From Pristionchus mayeri (lineage: Eukaryota; Nematoda; Chromadorea; Rhabditida; Neodiplogasteridae), in assembly GCA_036245805.1 (NCBI GenBank), contig BTRK01000003.1:24500685-24564684 (forward strand): 64,000 nucleotides of DNA. The letters are read 5' to 3'. Below the pieces are notes generated by a model. That model made no database searches. It saw only the letters and a list, made by a program, of their open reading frames with translations, and was not told the DNA's origin. Of this stretch, positions 49,173-59,665 are shown in pieces. Position 1 is the stretch's first letter, and each line of letters begins with the position of its first letter. The position numbers and the translations under genes were made by a program.

Positions 49173-49544
49173 GTACAGTTGTTGTTGAGGTACTGTAAAG
49201 TAGAGTAGTGTAGAGTGACGGGTGAGTGCCCCGATGAACCTCATTGCGGTACATCTTGAATTTGTTGAGACATCTAAGATTCGCTATGAGAATGAACAAA
49301 AATTCGTCGAAATCCGGGTGGAGGAAATCGAGCTGCAGACGAACAGGGACTACGCAGCGAGAATGAGGCATTCTGAATAAGTGCATGACACTTTTTATAT
49401 TCAGAATCGGAAACAAAGTAAAATATTTTGATTCAACAAAATAGCGGTATGGTGGAATCGCTGCCGTCTTTGCTCACGCCACTACTGGCGGGATGGATGA
49501 CCATAGAACAGCGACGCGCGTTAGGGAGGAGGTATTGTAGTTAA

Positions 49545-51771
49545 AACGCTGTCTCCGTAAGAACGTCAGATTCCGGAGTGGAAGTGGCACAATCGTTGAA
49601 ATTCATCCAATGAAGCTCAAACTTTAGGGTTAGAGTGCTTATGGGTGGGACACACTTCAGCCAAAAAATAGACCAAAAAGTTGATCTTTGAACTTTGGAA
49701 TCCGAAATTTTCAAAGTGATTTAAGCCCGGCGTGTTATACACCATTCGAAAGAGCATAAAAAGTTATGTCAGAATCCAAGTTTTCAATACAGTATAGCAC
49801 ATGGTATTCCAGAAAAGTGAGAAAAACTGCAAAATTTGCATGTTTTCAATTTTCAAAAAAATAAAGCACCACTTTCCAACAATTTCCACATCGGGAAAAT
49901 GAGATATATGGTGTAAAATTGCATGCCAAATCCAAAAAAAATTATCCCGTTGATGAAATCGGTACCACAAGTAGACTTTTCGGCGAAAAACTAGCACGCA
50001 ATCGTCGACTCAGGTTCGATTCCGCCCGACGGCATGAACTTTTGCCAACTTTTTTTCTTGCTTATTTGGTCTTTTTATCAATGTCTTTGACTGTTGTTGC
50101 TATTTCGTGTCATTTTAAATGTTGTTATCTTGCGGTAATGTATTTTACAAATTATTTGACAAGCAAAGTGAATAGAATAAGAGAGATAGAACGAAATAGG
50201 AAAGCATATTAGAGTAACATTGAATATCGGCGTGATCTGACAACTTCCTTGGACTCTGCGGATTGCATAGCTGATTCATCCCTTCCAGAAATCTGTTCCT
50301 CCGAGTGGATTTCGGATGCCTCAATCTGCAGAAGACTCTCAGATGGGAGAATAGCAGGGTTCTGATTTGCAGCGAGAATTCCGTATCTTCCACGGTTTGA
50401 CCTCCACTATGGTATTGGGTGCGGTCAGTTCCTCTTCCATGATTTCAATCGGTTGCTCCATGTCAAAGATCTCACCGAGATTATTCATGACCGATTCTTC
50501 GACAAGATCTCTGTCACTCTTGAAATCTTCATCGTCGAATGCTCCTTCATCAATGCCATCATCGATGTCCTCTTCATCCTCTTCATCATTCTCGCATGAT
50601 TCCATTCCGTCGTCAGCTCTCTTCGGTCTCTTACATTTCCTCCCTCCCTTCTTTGCGTCCTTCACAAAACCGTCTCTTCTCTCTGTCTTGATCCGACTGT
50701 AGTACGAGTCAATCTGTCTTGCATTCAGCCTCTCCTCTGGAGTGAACATTCGACTTCCATCGGAATTCACAGCTTCCCGCATCCTCTTCTCAGCTACCTC
50801 TGCCGGAACTTTCGTTCCCGTAGTGATGCCCTCATCGAAACATTTTTCGACGAACTCCTTGGCCTTCTCAGAATATCGAGAGGACGCCTTCTTCTTCTTG
50901 AGTGCATATCCTTGCTCGATAATAGAGTCCTCTTTCACTTCGTCGGTGATCACTTCGTCGATCGCCTCGTCCACTTCAGGAATGACAATGCGTTGAGCGA
51001 CGATTCCCTCTAGTCCACCAGAGCACAGTCGAAGAGACGTATCGCGCATGGTGTACTGTAGAGTGGCAATGCAGTGATCTCCTCTCAGAATGTGATCCTC
51101 CAGAGCATCCTTGGTAGGGTACGACATGGAGCAAGTGATGACAGGACAGTGGAAGATGTTGTACTCCTCATCTTCATCCGAACACGTGGGAATGTCGTCG
51201 TCTCCATCTCTCCTCTTGCAAGCATTTGTAGCGGGAGTGATACGAAAAACGGGAGTGATAAAAATGACACGAAATAGCAACAACAGTCAAAGACATTGAT
51301 AAAAAGACCAAATAAGCAAGAAAAAAAGTTGGCAAAAGTTCATGCCGTCGGGCGGAATCGAACCTGAGTCGACGATTGCGTGCTAGTTTTTCGCCGAAAA
51401 GTCTAATTTTACACCATATATCTCATTTTCCCGATGTGGATATTGTTGGAAAGTGGTGCTTTATTTTTTTGAAAATTGAAAACATACAAATTTTGCAGTT
51501 TTTCTCACTTTTCTGGAATACCATGTGCTATACTGAATTGAAAACTTGGATTCTGACATAACTTTTTATGCTCTTTCGAATGGTGTATAACACGCCGGGC
51601 TTAAATCACTTTGAAAATTTCGGATTCCAAAGTTCAAAGATCAACTTTTTGGTCTATTTTTTGGCTGAAGTGTGTCCCACCCATAAGCACTCTAACCCTA
51701 AAGTTTGAGCTTCATTGGATGAATTTCAACGATTGTGCCACCTACCCCTCCGTTCTAAGGGAGACAGCGTT
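49545..51771. mobile_element. TTAA composite element, copy 1 (complete, 2.2 kb)
   Basis: Flanked by TTAA (49541-49544 and 51772-51775). Inverted arms 49545-50110 and about 51265-51771 share AACGCTGTCTCCGTAAGAACG-type ends and enclose 1.15 kb with a 314-aa minus-strand ORF. Each arm has a tRNA T-arm-like string (GGTTCGATTCCGCCCGA) preceded by TAGCACGCAATCGTCGAC. It sits inside the LINE endonuclease region. No recognised DDE transposase; TTAA suggests piggyBac-like mobilisation in trans. Confidence 0.8.
50339..51283 (-). CDS. Zinc-finger protein of the TTAA composite element
   Basis: 314-aa frame filling the element's interior. About residue 44 onward is a C2H2-like finger: FHCPVITCSMSYPTKDALEDH followed by H. 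Residues about 135-205 form a conserved block (EKCFDEGITTGTKVPAEVAEKRMREA, FTPEERLNARQIDSYYSRIK) that also survives in the decayed copy at 48 kb. It resembles uncharacterised transposon-associated proteins with a GxxTGxKx-MR-F(T/N)P-QI-S(Y/F)(Y/F)SR pattern that I recall only loosely. A basic stretch (KKGGRKCKRPKR) and a long acidic segment (EDEEDIDDG) follow. The first about 20 residues lie in the arm sequence, so the true start may be internal or spliced. Likely a DNA-binding element protein; function unknown. Confidence 0.6.
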   Translation of the reverse strand: MLLFRVIFITPVFRITPATNACKRRDGDDDIPTCSDEDEEYNIFHCPVITCSMSYPTKDALEDHILRGDHCIATLQYTMRDTSLRLCSGGLEGIVAQRIVIPEVDEAIDEVITDEVKEDSIIEQGYALKKKKASSRYSEKAKEFVEKCFDEGITTGTKVPAEVAEKRMREAVNSDGSRMFTPEERLNARQIDSYYSRIKTERRDGFVKDAKKGGRKCKRPKRADDGMESCENDEEDEEDIDDGIDEGAFDDEDFKSDRDLVEESVMNNLGEIFDMEQPIEIMEEELTAPNTIVEVKPWKIRNSRCKSEPCYSPI

Positions 51772-51904
51772 TTAACCGACATATTATGATGCTCGTTTTG
51801 TTTCCAATTGAGGTAGAACGTCTTGTAAACAAATGGAAATTAGCCCTTGAATATCTGATACCGATTCTGGATATATGATATAATTATCATTATATTTATC
51901 CTCC

Positions 51905-54900
51905 ATTAGCTCAGTAGAAGTTGCTGCCGAAACAGTCAAGGGCTCGCACGAAATACTAGCTATTGATTTAGATATCAATGGCGACCTACTGCGCCTCATA
52001 TGCGCATACCGTAGTCCAAGATCCAATACTGAAAATTCTGGACTTCTAAACAACTCTATTATCGATTTTTGCTCTTGCCCCCAACCTACAGTACTCGTCG
52101 GAGACTTTAATCTCCCAGACATTGACTGGCAACAGTTCCCCCTTTCTCAAGATCACACAATCACCCCAACTTCCGATTCCTTTCTTGACCTCTGTAAATC
52201 AATTAAACTAGCGCAGCACGTCTATGAGCCAACGTGCAATGATAAGATACTCGATTTAATACTTACCAATTGCCCCGGCCTCGTCAGAAACGCAAAAGTA
52301 GGGCCCAATTTTGAAACCTCTGACCATCATGTAATCAATTTTGACCTCTCTCTCACACATTCAGTACCTGCTTACACTATGAGAAGAGACTACAAACGCG
52401 CAAATTTCGATCTTATTAACTGTCAACTAGCAAATGTAGACTGGATTGGGGCATTTTCTATTATGAATTCAGTAGATAATATGTACGATATGCTAGTTAA
52501 GATCATTCAAAAATCCATCGATACCCATGTACCATGGACCAGAGTAAATGTTACCCATGGAAAACTACCCCCACATCTTGAAAGGCAACTTGAAAAGCGA
52601 TTCCAGGCTTGGCAGAAATCCATTCTAGGGACTCTAGACAATAAAAGAGAATTCGAAAATATTAATAGGAAATTCGAGTTAATACGTTATCACAAAACCC
52701 TCGAAAAGAAAATTGTAGAAAGTGAAGATCCAAATAAATTCTTCCGTTTCATGAAGCGATGCTCTAACAAAACCCGTGGTGTAGAAGGGTTGAAAAACGA
52801 ATTCGGTAATCTCGTTATGGACGATACCGGCAAGGCCAACCTACTCGCTCAAACGTTTGCAAGTGTTTTTACTGTTGATAATGCGCAAATTCCCACCGTT
52901 CCTCCTCTACCAAACCTGGGCAACTATCAAGACCCGTTATTCTTGAGACATGAAATCTGCGCATTTATTGAAAAATGGAAGAAATCCTCGTGTAGGACAC
53001 CAGAAAATATTGACCTAACGTACTTAAAGAGAATTGCTGTCCCTATCTCGGAAGCACTCTAGTACATTTTTCAACATTCCTATAGAACAGGAGAGGTTCC
53101 TTCCCATTGCCGCCATTCGATTGTTACACCTGTCAAAAAGTCGCCTCCTTACTACGACCCAATTAATTATCGACCAATCTCAATAACTTCATTATTTTGT
53201 AGAGTATTCGAGCGCATTTTATGCAAACCCATAATAGCGCACTGTGAAGCGTTAGAGATATTTCCCGACGAGCAGTACGGGTTTAGAAAGAAAAGATCTC
53301 GTGACTTACAAATGTTAGAAGCACTTGAGCACTGGACAACTTCGATTAGTGATGCTAAACCAGTCGACGTTATTTATTTTGACTTTGCTAAAGCATTCGA
53401 TCGTGTTTCCCACCCAAAACTTAAATTGAAGCTAAACTCCATTGGTATTTCTAGTAGAACAATCCAATGGATAATTGCGTATCTTTCCCATAGGACTTTC
53501 CAAGTAAGAGTACGTGAAAGCTTATCTACTCCCTTTCCAATGACTAGCGGAGTTCCACAAGGGTCAGTACTGGGCCCTCTCCTCTTTCTTATTTTTACAT
53601 CCGAAATTCCGAACCTCGTGCAAAATGGAGGAGTATTTGCCCGGATGTACGCCGATGATATTAAAATTTACAAATCATTTCGAAGGGGAAGCTCCCATGT
53701 CCCATTACAAACTGCTATAGACAAAATCGTTAAATGGTCAGAAGAATGGCAACTTCCTCTTGCAGCACACAAATGTAATTCGTTACATCTAGGAAGAGCC
53801 AATTCTAAGAGAGAATATACCATTGGCACCACTAAACTTGCTCAAAAGGAATTAGTGAAGGACCTAGGATTCATGATCCAGAAGTCGCTCACTTTCTCAA
53901 ATCACTGTAAAATGGTAGCTCAAAAAGGTAAAACTGCATGCCACATAATCCTCAGGGCTCTACGTACTAATAATATCCAGGTGCTCCTGAAGACCTATGC
54001 GATCCATATTAGACCAATTTTAGAAAGCGCACCTCCTGTTTTTAATCCTTTCCTGAAGCAAGACATTAAAATTTTAGAGAAAGTACAAAATTATTTTACT
54101 AGGAGACTTTTCATGCGCTGCCTCAACGCCACTTGGGATAACATGCCCAACCCAATCTTGAGAAATGCACAATTAGGATTAGATTCCCTTGAAAAGCGAA
54201 GGGAAAAAATTGATTTGAAGACAGCCAGTAGGGACTGCAACGCTGTTAACGAACGAGCAAAACAATTCACAAAATTGTACACAACTGAAAGCTATGCCTG
54301 CCCGATTCCGACTTTTCACTTTAGTTTTGTAAAAAATATTTTAATTAATTAGAAAAACATAAATGAATAATAAGCAAAAGGCCGACGCTTTCAGTCCAAG
54401 TGGAGCGCATCGCAAGTCACGTTTTTTTAAATAAAATTATCGCAAACTGAAATTCGGTTGCGTTGTAAAACTTCATGATTGAGGTTCAATAATTTTTTTT
54501 CTTATGTTAACGGTACTCCGACAGCAATGAAACATCGTATAATAATAGAAAGAATAGTTTAATATTGATAGAACTTCAGAATCAGGAAGATTACGATACC
54601 GAGAACTTTAAAAATCATTTAAAAAGAGGACGACTTCCGTATATTTCTGGTTTTTTACCATAAATTGGGAAATGCTGCTCTAAAACAAATATCAAAAAAT
54701 CTCAAATATACGGAAGTCGTCCTCTTTGCAAACACCGAAAATGTATTTTCACAACGGTAAAACGCTCAATTTTGACAGCCTCATTCTCTTTTATTTGATA
54801 TTTATATTTATTTTTATTGTGAAAACAATTTTTTGTGATTGATAATCTACCAAAAACTGAGGAAATGAAGCTTCAACACATAATTCTGAAAACACGTATA

Positions 54901-55337
54901 TTTTCGATCACATCGTGCTTCTCCGGTTCTGCAACATATCTCTTTTTGCTTTGCTTGTTGTTCTTTCAAGATGTGTTCATATTCATTCCAATCAATAAAA
55001 TTGTCGAAAAATCGCATTAAATATTTTTTAAAAATGTTTTAAAATAATGAAAGAATTTGGCTTGAAAAGTACGGTAGTTTGAAAGAAAAGCGTCGGAAGG
55101 AGGCAACCAATATTCCGTACTCAAAAATTCGGGCTGCCGTCCCTAACAGCCAGTAACCTTCTTAGAGGCCAATACCGTATTTCAAACCACAAAGCCCATT
55201 ACTTCAACGTGTACGCTACACGTCATGGGCTAAATTTCAATAACATATCGTCAAGATTCAACTACAGACACCATAGCTTCATCCCCAGAGCAGCAAGAAT
55301 ATATGTAAGAAACTACCATTCCAGTTCCCCTGTTTGA
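51905..55337 (+). pseudogene. LINE endonuclease/reverse transcriptase ORF (broken)
   Basis: One frame from about 51905 to 54228 encodes the C-terminal half of an AP-type endonuclease (VLVGDFNLPDIDW, then SDHHVINFD) and a reverse transcriptase (FDFAKAFDRVSH, SGVPQGSVLGPLLF, catalytic MYADDIKIY). A single in-frame TAG stands at 53060-53062, and the frame resumes without shift. The hAT element 54229-55145 cuts the C-terminal region. After its 8-bp duplication the frame continues exactly (NLLRGQYRIS...) to TGA at 55335-55337. No RNase H is seen, as in CR1/Jockey-group elements. Dead by nonsense, insertion and a disrupted 5' part. Confidence 0.85.
54229..55145 (+). mobile_element. hAT-type element, copy C (917 bp)
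   Basis: Ends TAGGGACTGCAACGC and GGGCTGCCGTCCCTA; 8-bp duplication ACAGCCAG (54221-54228 and 55146-55153) inside the LINE reading frame. Its internal inverted repeat (about 54625-54649 with 54703-54727) differs in sequence from that of copies A and B but is still self-complementary. Confidence 0.9.
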
Positions 55338-55570
55338 GTTTAGTCAGTTCGTGAATCACAATATTAATAATAATAATCTATTGATTTTTTGTCATTATCT
55401 TTCTCTTTGTACTCGCGTTTCTACCTGAACCGCATAAATATTATTATATTATTATTTATGCAGATAACGCAAATTGCAACATGATAACTTGCAGGATCTC
55501 AGAAAATGACATTAAATAGCGACAGAAGTTTATACATGTTGAAAAAACGACAAGAAAAGCGAGTAAAAAC

Positions 55571-56504
55571 ACGGCCCTCTACTCGTTCCCTTCCAGGGCA
55601 CTTTTCCGGAAACTAAATACGGCTCTCGATTCCGTGTGAGACTCAGATCACTGAGGGTAGAATGTAGTTTGTAGTCGTTTTCAAGCGTCGCGACGCGTGA
55701 CCGCCTCGCTTCTCTCACGAAATTCGAGAGCAAATTTAGCCGCTTTTGTTTAATAATTTCGCTATTTTAATTAAATTTTAATATTAATATTTATCTCCGG
55801 GAGAAACACTCCCCGGAAGTCCCGGAAGAATAGGTTTGGCACCACCCCAGATGAAGATGTAATGATATACTTAGCACTGAATTATTTATTTTCAAAAGGA
55901 ATAAAAAATAGATCAATAAATGAAAATTATCGATGTAAAAATAATAGAAACGAAATATTTCGAAGTGCTCCGCCCATTTTTTAAATCCCCGCGAAAACAG
56001 CGCTCGCATTTTTGGGAAAAGTCGCACAAGTGCACGCCCGAAGAAAAGCAAGGTGAGAATTTCTCCACTGTGAATGCACGGCCTTTCGCTCCCCCGCTTT
56101 AGAAACGGCCATAAAGGGTCGGAGCTCCCCCTCGACTTTTCGCTTTGGGGATCCAGTTCAAATCCCACGGGGCGTTGCGGTTACGCGTTGCGAATTCAAG
56201 TTCATATTCCCGCGGTTGTGGTGCGTTGCGGTGCCACTCAGTTGGTGTCGGCTAGCCTTTCCCAGCTAATTAGATGTTGTGCTTGTATTTTCTATTTTAT
56301 AAGAAAAATCAATAAACGTAAATTATCGATTGAATAATATTCTATATTATTATGAAAAACAACAAATTAACCGGTTAGAAACCCCGCCCCCTTTTCTTTC
56401 GAAACTCCCGCCACAGAAGTGCGCGCACACGTACACGAAGGTGCGTGCTTGTCACGTAAGCGCTCTCCAAGGCAAAGGCAGGCGAGGAAATCCAACAGCC
56501 TGAA
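55571..56504. repeat. Unassigned insertion with tRNA-like T-arm
   Basis: Splits the right arm of composite copy 2. Contains GATCCAGTTCAAATCCCACGGGG at about 56150-56172, which resembles a tRNA B box and T stem, and two GTTGCGG repeats after it. The frames here are short and unconvincing. It may be a tRNA-derived SINE or another small element. Confidence 0.4.
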
Positions 56505-57631
56505 TCGCCGTGAAAAAATTGGCAAAAATTTGTCATCGGGCGGAATCGAACGTAAGTAGTTTTTAGTCGAAAAGACTATTTGTGGTACCGATTGCGATAA
56601 TGGCGTATTTTTCTTTGAATTCTACATGCAATTATACATCACATATCTCATTTGTACGACGTGGTATTCATGGGAAAGTGGTGCTTTATTTTTTCGAAAT
56701 TTGAAAACATACAAATTTTTCAGTTTTTCTTATTTTTCATGAATACCATGAGCTCCTCGATTTCGAAAACTTGGATTCTGGCATAACTTGTTATGCTCTT
56801 TCGAATGTTGTATAACATGCAGGGCTAAACTCACTTTGAAAATTTCGGGTTCCAAAGTTCAAAGATCAACTTATGGGTCTAGTTTTTTGGCTGAAGTGTA
56901 TCCCACCCATAGGCGCTCCAACCATAAAGTTTGAACTTCAGGGGATGACTTTAAACGATTGTGCCACATACCCCTCCGTTCTTACGGAGACAGCGTTTTA
57001 AGTTTGGACCGAATTACATGCTATTTAAAAGATACTGTCGACGCTGGCTACATGAAAATTGTTCGAATTTTTTTGCATCGAAATCCAAGCATATAGGCTT
57101 CACTATGAGTGCACTATATTCAAGCACCAAGAGGCCCTCAGAAAAAAAATATTGGCGCCTGCTTCTTTCTCGTCTTAGAAAATTTGAATTTCTCATTTTT
57201 CATAAAATATGCGAAATCAACACAAAAATGCAATATGTAATCATTTACATATCAATGCAATCCTCGAAAGGATGTAAATTCCAGCATCCATGAGAAAAAG
57301 TGTGTATAGGGTAAAGATGGTAGCTTCAAATAACCACCAGGATGTGTATTCGCACATTTACTTGTTGCGATAAAGATATATCAGGAATTGAGCATTCATG
57401 CTTCAGAGGAGACAGAATGTTGAGAAATATGTCGTTTTCGATTGATAAATTTTCGCAATTTTAACTTTGTCCTGTTCTCACCTCTCCGATTAGGCAATGA
57501 TGATAGGGTGCGCATATGAAAGAGTATGCAAGGCCTCAATAGTAATCGATATCCGGAAGTTCATCGGTCAAACTAAAAGGAAGATGGAATGCAAAATATC
57601 AAAAAGCCGCAAGACTTTCGCATCAACCTTA

Positions 57632-57890
57632 TATTATGTTTCAGGCCGAATTATGCTTCTCTGATCTAGAGATCTATGGAAAAAAGAGGATATTTTCTTC
57701 ATTGAAACCGCGGGATTAGTGAAAATTGGTTGTGAATCATGCATCCCGTTACGAAGCTTTCGCCGAACTGCGATCCCAATGAGAGATCCCGACGGTCTAA
57801 GTGCAGTCTATATGGCAGCAGAGAGGAATATGGCTGATATTTGCATAGCTCTGATTGAGAGCGGGGCAGTTGTGAGTAGTGTTGTTATTT
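57632..57890 (+). pseudogene. brd-1 partial copy, right piece (fused exons)
   Basis: 57640-57730 matches the start of brd-1 exon 6 (19291-19381), including its intron end GTTTCAGGCCG. After about 38 unrelated bases, 57768-57880 matches ankyrin exon 38472-38585 (CGATCCCAATGAGAG...GCAGTTGTGA). Everything normally between these exons is missing. A stop and frame differences make it nonfunctional. Confidence 0.8.
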
Positions 57891-57899
57891 CAGTAACTC

Positions 57900-58480
57900 T
57901 CCACTCGCAAGTGAAATTAATAGATCCGCTTTTCATTATCCCGATCTTCACATGATTATCTAATTGAAAGCCTGCGTCCAATAGAACTCTTGTGAGTCAC
58001 TTTTTGGAACAAATGAATACCAGTGCGATCACTCCTTTCATTCCCTTCCCAATATCAAATTTGATCACCATTTTGAAAGGAAAAAATTGAAAGTCGAATA
58101 TATTTAAGAGAAGCAAACTCTATCATATCATCATCATTTCCATATATATCGACGACTCATTCCTAAGTCTACGAACCAGTTAAATCAAACAAAGGACCAT
58201 GGATGGATTCAACCGCGATGAACTGAATAATGCATGTTGCGGTTCAAACCTCAAACCTACTCAGCAATCGCCAACATTTTTGTTAATGTATATCATTCAC
58301 AATATTCTCAGGCTTATTTTATGGAATAAAAGTCTGTGGGAGGGATTCTTCTCTCTTCTTCATCATCCAATTCCATATCCCTTCTTTATACTCTTTCGTC
58401 TCGATATTTGATGTCGCGTCCGCACTTTTTCGGCCAGTCCTTCTCAGAAATCGGCTCAGAAATCTGTCCGTAGCCAGAGG
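57900..58480. other. No gene recognised
   Basis: AT-rich; a 70-codon frame at 58199-58411 shows no family features. Confidence 0.35.
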
Positions 58481-58499
58481 TCAGAGGGAGGGCGGCAAA

Positions 58500-58590
58500 A
58501 GACGGCGGGCGGCGGCGGGAGTCGAACCCGCGACCTCGAGATAGCGAGACAAGCACGCACACCACTCGGCCACGATGACAGTTGGGGAGC
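58500..58590 (-). ncRNA. tRNA-like sequence (Leu/Ser-like D arm)
   Basis: On the minus strand TGGCCGAGTGGT fits an A box and GCGGGTTCGACTCCCGC a perfect T stem-loop with B box. The acceptor strand is not complementary and the anticodon arm is weak, so this is a tRNA-derived repeat or pseudogene rather than a working tRNA. Confidence 0.5.
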
Positions 58591-58749
58591 TCTCCTCCTT
58601 TTGCGGTTAAGTAGAGCGGAGCGAGAGTGCGCGCGAGTTCAGCCGGGGGAGGGAGAGCGGGGAGGAAGGAAGGGAAGTTGGTGGGTGCGCTTTCGAAGGT
58701 GGACGGAGTGGAGGTGTGCGTGTGAACGGAGGTGATAGGGAAGAGGGGA

Positions 58750-59600
58750 AACAACGCTATTAGGAAATGACGGGTAGCGTAATATCATTTCGAATAAACT
58801 AAGTAATCCGAAGGCGAGTGAGAGGGAGAGCGGAAGTGAAATGGAAAGCGGAGGAGAGAGGGGAGGGGAGGGGTGGGGAGGGGAGGTGGGAGAGCGGAGG
58901 TGAGATAATCTAATGAGGGAATGATTGGCAGCGTATCAATTCGAACAGCTTAGTAATCCGAAGGCAAGTAAGAGGGAGAGCGGAGGTGAAATGGATAGCG
59001 GAGGAGAGAGGGGAGGGGAGGAGAGACGGGAGGGGAGGTGAGAGGGTGAACGGACTGGGGAAATAACGTTATAAGGGAATGACGGGTAGCGTATCATTTC
59101 GAACAACTTAGTAACCCGAAGGCAAGTGAGATTGATAGCGGAGATGAGGAGAGACGGGAGGGGATGTGAGAGGGTGAATGGACTGGGAAAATAACGTAAT
59201 GAGGGAATGACGGGTAGCGTATCATTTCGAACAACTTAGTAACCCGAAGGCAAGTGAGAGGGATAGCGGAGGTGAGGAGAGACGGGAGGGGAGGTGAGAG
59301 GGCGAACGGACTGGGGAAATAACGTAATGAGGGAATGACGGGTAGCGTATCATTTCGAACAACTTAGTAACCCGAAGGCAAGTGAGAGGGATAGCGGAGG
59401 TGAGGAGAGACGGGAGGGGAGGTGAGAGGGCGAACGGACTGGGGAAATAACGTTATAAGGGAATTACGGGTAGCGTATCATTTCGAACAACTTAGTAACC
59501 CGAAGGCAAGTGAGAGGGATAGCGGAGGTGAGAGGATGAACAGACTGAAAAGATTACGCTATGAAGGAATGACTGGTGGTGTAATTTCAGAACAACTTAG
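58750..59600. repeat. ~128-bp GA-rich minisatellite
   Basis: Units contain GGGAATGACGGGTAGCGTATC, CAACTTAGTAACCCGAAGG and GAGGAGAGACGGGAGGGGAGG. Landmark positions 59081, 59209, 59337 and 59464 give a 127-128 bp period, with two or three diverged units to the left. The purine-rich strand could form triplex or G-rich structures. The frame at 59422-59631 is only repeat. Confidence 0.85.
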
Positions 59601-59665
59601 TCCCGGCTCGCCGCGTAGCGGCGAGCCCTGACTGAACTTAGTTCAAAGGCGAACTCCCGCCGAAG
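59601..59665. repeat. Two adjacent GC hairpins
   Basis: GGCTCGCCGC-GTA-GCGGCGAGCC (10-bp stem, 3-nt loop) and, 30 bases on, ACTCCCGCC-GAA-GGCGGGAGT (9-bp stem, 3-nt loop). They sit at the right edge of the minisatellite. Confidence 0.75.

Larger units (their letters stand above)
49172..55496 (+). mobile_element. CR1/Jockey-group LINE with nested insertions
   Basis: 5' part about 49172-49544, then an inserted composite element (49545-51771), then the endonuclease-reverse transcriptase ORF, itself interrupted by a hAT element (54229-55145), and a 3' UTR with TTA-rich repeats to about 55496. The left piece contains a short coiled-coil-like frame (VEIRVEEIELQTNRDYAARM), possibly ORF1 remains, and a GGGIVV endonuclease segment with a stop. 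Inserted into TTAA composite copy 2. The outer limits are approximate. Confidence 0.7.
47015..56997. mobile_element. TTAA composite element, copy 2 (disrupted)
   Basis: Terminal strings AACG(T/C)TGTCTCCGTAAGAACG lie next to TTAA at 47011-47014 and 56998-57001. The left arm (to about 47595) and right arm (about 55497-55570 and 56505-56997) are inverted copies that include GGTTCGATTCCGCCCGA. The interior holds a decayed zinc-finger ORF, a foldback and a LINE. The right arm is split by about 930 bp of unrelated sequence at 55571-56504. Confidence 0.75.
46674..57629. mobile_element. mariner-type element holding nested insertions (11 kb)
   Basis: The ends are AGGTTGATGCAAAAGTCTTG (left) and the near complement (right), next to TA at 46672-46673 and 57630-57631. 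The terminus closely resembles mariner/Hsmar1-type ends (GGTTG-TGCAAAAGT...GCGG). Only about 970 bp is mariner itself (46674-47010 and 57002-57629), and I see no transposase. The remainder is later insertions. The brd-1 intron sequence on both sides confirms the insertion point. Confidence 0.75.

Noticed and set aside
57640..57955. Second working brd-1 gene
   Set aside because: Only parts of two exons survive, fused out of order, with stops and no RING or BRCT exons nearby.
58500..58590. Functional tRNA-Leu or tRNA-Ser gene
   Set aside because: T arm and boxes are good, but no complementary acceptor stem is present in the expected distance.
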